A stretch of DNA of 64,000 nt from Mogibacterium sp. GTDB taxonomy: Bacteria > Bacillota > Clostridia > Peptostreptococcales > Anaerovoracaceae. The notes under the pieces were generated by a model, which saw only the letters and a list, made by a program, of their open reading frames with translations, did no database searches and was not told the DNA's origin. Position 1 is the stretch's first letter; the number at the start of each line of letters is the position of its first letter. This document shows, piece by piece, positions 62,139 through 64,000 of this stretch. Position numbers and translations under genes: made by a program. The stretch spans positions 1 to 64,000 of the forward strand of contig JAFWFU010000041.1 in assembly GCA_017515425.1 (NCBI GenBank). Reading direction: 5' to 3'.

Positions 62139-62942
62139 ATGACATCGCAGGATAGCGCCGAAACAGCGGCGGACAAACTAAGAAAATCGAGAATGACCAT
62201 GGCAAAGAAAAAGAAAGAAGCACCTGTAGTAGTAAGATTTACGAATGTTTCAAAAGAATACAAGCTGTATAAGACAGACAGAGCGAGATTTAAGTCTTTG
62301 TTTTCCAAGAAAATTCCGTATAAGACGAAAAAGGCGGTCAACAATCTCTCCTTTGAGCTACACCGGGGAGAGGGGCTCGCACTTATCGGAAGAAACGGAG
62401 CGGGCAAATCCACCATACTCAAGATGATAACGGGCGTATCATTTCCCACGGAGGGAGAGATATTCGTGGACGGCACGATAAGCGCGCTGCTAGAGCTCAG
62501 CTCGGGATTTGACAGAGAGGCTTCCGGCATGGAAAATATCCGGCTCAAATGCAGCCTTATGGGAATGTCTGATGAGGAGATAGACAAGGTCATACCCGAG
62601 ATAGTGGAATTCGCGGATTTGGGAGAGTATATAGACCAGCCGCTCCGCTCATATTCAAGTGGTATGAAGGCGAGACTCGGGTTTGCGATAAGCGTCAATT
62701 CCAATCCCGATATACTGATAGTAGACGAGGCGCTCAGCGTCGGAGACAAGCAGTTCCGAAAGAAATGCACCAAGAAGGTGCAGGAGATAATGAACGACTC
62801 GAAGGTTACGCTCCTCTTCGTTACGCATTCGCTCCAGACCGCACAGGATTTTTGCGACAGGGGCATAGTGCTCGAGAAGGGCACCAAGCTTTTCGAGGGC
62901 GACATCGAGGAAGCGATTGAATTCTACGACTCGAGAATGTAG
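62139..62942 (+). CDS. ABC transporter ATPase for polymer export, TagH/Wzt-like
   Basis: A 267-residue nucleotide-binding subunit: Walker A LIGRNGAGKSTILKMI, the aromatic/Q-loop region with ELSSGFDREASGMENI typical of TagH/Wzt, signature YSSGMKARLGFAI, Walker B DILIVDEALSVGD and switch VTHSLQT. There is no C-terminal glycan-binding extension, so export should not depend on a capped chain end. The true start may be ATG 62193 or 62199, since the first 20 residues are not family-like and no RBS marks any candidate. It energises the adjacent permease. Confidence 0.9.
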   Translation: MTSQDSAETAADKLRKSRMTMAKKKKEAPVVVRFTNVSKEYKLYKTDRARFKSLFSKKIPYKTKKAVNNLSFELHRGEGLALIGRNGAGKSTILKMITGVSFPTEGEIFVDGTISALLELSSGFDREASGMENIRLKCSLMGMSDEEIDKVIPEIVEFADLGEYIDQPLRSYSSGMKARLGFAISVNSNPDILIVDEALSVGDKQFRKKCTKKVQEIMNDSKVTLLFVTHSLQTAQDFCDRGIVLEKGTKLFEGDIEEAIEFYDSRM

Positions 62943-63007
62943 GCGAGAGTGAGGACAAGTTATATTCGTCGGATAAAGGTGAGGAAAGAAAGGAAGAGGT
63001 TGTGAAG

Positions 63008-64000
63008 ATGACAGGAAAGAAAAGATTGTATAGGGCGGTCTTGATCGCCACCATGATTTGGAGCATGACAGCCGTATTTGCCGCTGCTACGGAAGTTTTT
63101 GCGGTGGAGATAGACCCCTGCACTGCGCTAGAGCTTCAGGATCAGCTCAGCAGACCCAAAACGGGCGTAGAGACAGTGAAGCTCGGAGCGGGAACATGGA
63201 ATATAGACAGGCAGGTGAAGATACCGGCAGGAATTATCCTTGATTTGAACGGGCAGACTCTTAACGGCACGACAGGCTCCTTCGTTTTGGACGGAGACTC
63301 AGCGTCCATTCAAAACGGAACGCTTCAATTCGGCGGCGGCATTATAGTGGCGGCAGCCGACAGCAACGGGTTTATAAAGGGCGTTACCATTAACGGAGCA
63401 GGCATTCAGGTAAAGGCGAATGCGGCGATAGGAGAGATAAGCGGCAATACAATTCTAAATGCCACAGAGGGAATTCGAGTGCTTGACAAGGGTAAGACAG
63501 GCAATATCGAGAAGAATATCATCAAAGGAACCAGCAGCCATGCGATAGTGGCGAGAGACAGCGGACGCATAGGAGATATATCCGGCAATACTCTGACAGA
63601 CTGCAAAGGACATGGTATCAGTCTTTACAGAGGCACGCAGGTAGGAAAGATCACGCAAAACTACCTCGAGAATATAGGCGGCGCCAACGACTACGACACG
63701 GGAGACTATGCGATTACGATCAATGCCAGCGGTGAGGAAGAGACCTTTGCAGCGGAGATTACGCATAATACAATCATAAACGCACGCTATGCCAGCATAG
63801 TCGTTTATTCCGAGAAGAAGGGGAGCAATTCGGCGGCGTCAAGGCATAAAGGCTATATAATCGGAGATATCGCCTATAACACCATAACAGGCTCGGGAAC
63901 TATTAAGAAGGACGTGGATTGGATTAAGGGCGATAAATTGGAATGTCAGGGTGCCATATATGTGGCTTCCTACGCTGATGTGCGCGGAGACATACATGAC
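63008..64000 (+). CDS. Secreted right-handed beta-helix protein (3' end beyond window)
   Basis: The frame is open from ATG 63008 (RBS AGAGG) to the last base, 331 codons. A signal peptide covers about residues 1-32 (KKRLYRA, hydrophobic core, cleavage probably near VFA). Then come repeated 20-25-residue units such as IGEISGNTILNATEGIRVL, TGNIEKNIIKGTSSHAIVA and IGDISGNTLTDCKGHGISL, the parallel beta-helix pattern of pectate lyases and AlgG-type C5-epimerases. Position after an AlgI/AlgJ-like pair and an exporter suggests it modifies, cleaves or binds the exported polymer. The catalytic part, if any, is not resolved. Confidence 0.85.
   Translation, partial: MTGKKRLYRAVLIATMIWSMTAVFAAATEVFAVEIDPCTALELQDQLSRPKTGVETVKLGAGTWNIDRQVKIPAGIILDLNGQTLNGTTGSFVLDGDSASIQNGTLQFGGGIIVAAADSNGFIKGVTINGAGIQVKANAAIGEISGNTILNATEGIRVLDKGKTGNIEKNIIKGTSSHAIVARDSGRIGDISGNTLTDCKGHGISLYRGTQVGKITQNYLENIGGANDYDTGDYAITINASGEEETFAAEITHNTIINARYASIVVYSEKKGSNSAASRHKGYIIGDIAYNTITGSGTIKKDVDWIKGDKLECQGAIYVASYADVRGDIHD

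Overview
The window reads like a chromosomal segment of a monoderm, anaerobic Firmicute, probably class Clostridia. Base composition is mid-range, there are frequent ATA (Ile) and AGA/AGG (Arg) codons, GTG and TTG starts occur, the type VII secretion ATPase is EssC-like, and there are teichoic-acid-type enzymes but no lipid A genes. The genus cannot be fixed from the sequence. Every supported gene is on the + strand, mostly with start/stop overlaps or gaps under 100 bases. I see no tRNA, rRNA, CRISPR array or insertion sequence.

Region 1 (1-10242) is a type VIIb secretion and toxin locus. It holds the 3' part of essC, two small helical proteins of the kind that accompany LXG toxins, and a 1655-residue LXG-DUF6531-RHS polymorphic toxin whose tip looks membrane-active. 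Two paralogous multi-membrane immunity proteins follow. Between them lies the tail of a second, displaced toxin tip, so this is a duplicated toxin/immunity module.

Region 2 (10243-20318) is a complete aromatic amino acid operon running from DAHP to the Phe and Tyr branches: chorismate mutase/shortened prephenate dehydratase, aroB (with a one-base frameshift in this sequence), aroC, an aroE-aroK fusion, aroA, a type I-alpha DAHP synthase, a full pheA, a type I-beta DAHP synthase paralogue lacking most of its metal ligands, and tyrA. Its leader (10397-10623) looks like a classical ribosome-mediated attenuator: a 33-codon Tyr/Phe-rich leader peptide, two mutually exclusive RNA pairings and a GAAA-loop terminator. 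I consider this the best-supported new observation in the window.

Region 3 (20471-48839) is a Wzx/Wzy-type glycan locus. It opens with a bacillosamine set (PglF-, PglE-, PglC- and PglD-like). Next come a 3-hydroxyacyl-CoA dehydrogenase and an SCP-x-like thiolase, which could supply a 3-hydroxyacyl-CoA for sugar N-acylation. Glycosyltransferases, two WbpG-type sugar amidotransferases, a flippase and a polymerase follow, then a WbpA/E/B-like set with an LpxD-like acyltransferase in place of WbpD (a 2,3-diamino uronic acid route). A GT2/flippase-like/GT-C-like trio and a WbjB-WbjD-WbjC set for UDP-L-FucNAc close the region.

Region 4 (48920-64000) appears to build and modify a second, teichoic-like polymer. 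It contains a chain-length regulator with a degenerate kinase domain, a second polymerase/ligase, two CDP-glycerol-type glycerophosphotransferases (one fused to GT2 in a 1687-residue protein), an MBOAT/DHHW O-acylation pair, a TagGH/Wzm-Wzt ABC exporter, and the start of a secreted beta-helix protein that runs off the right edge.
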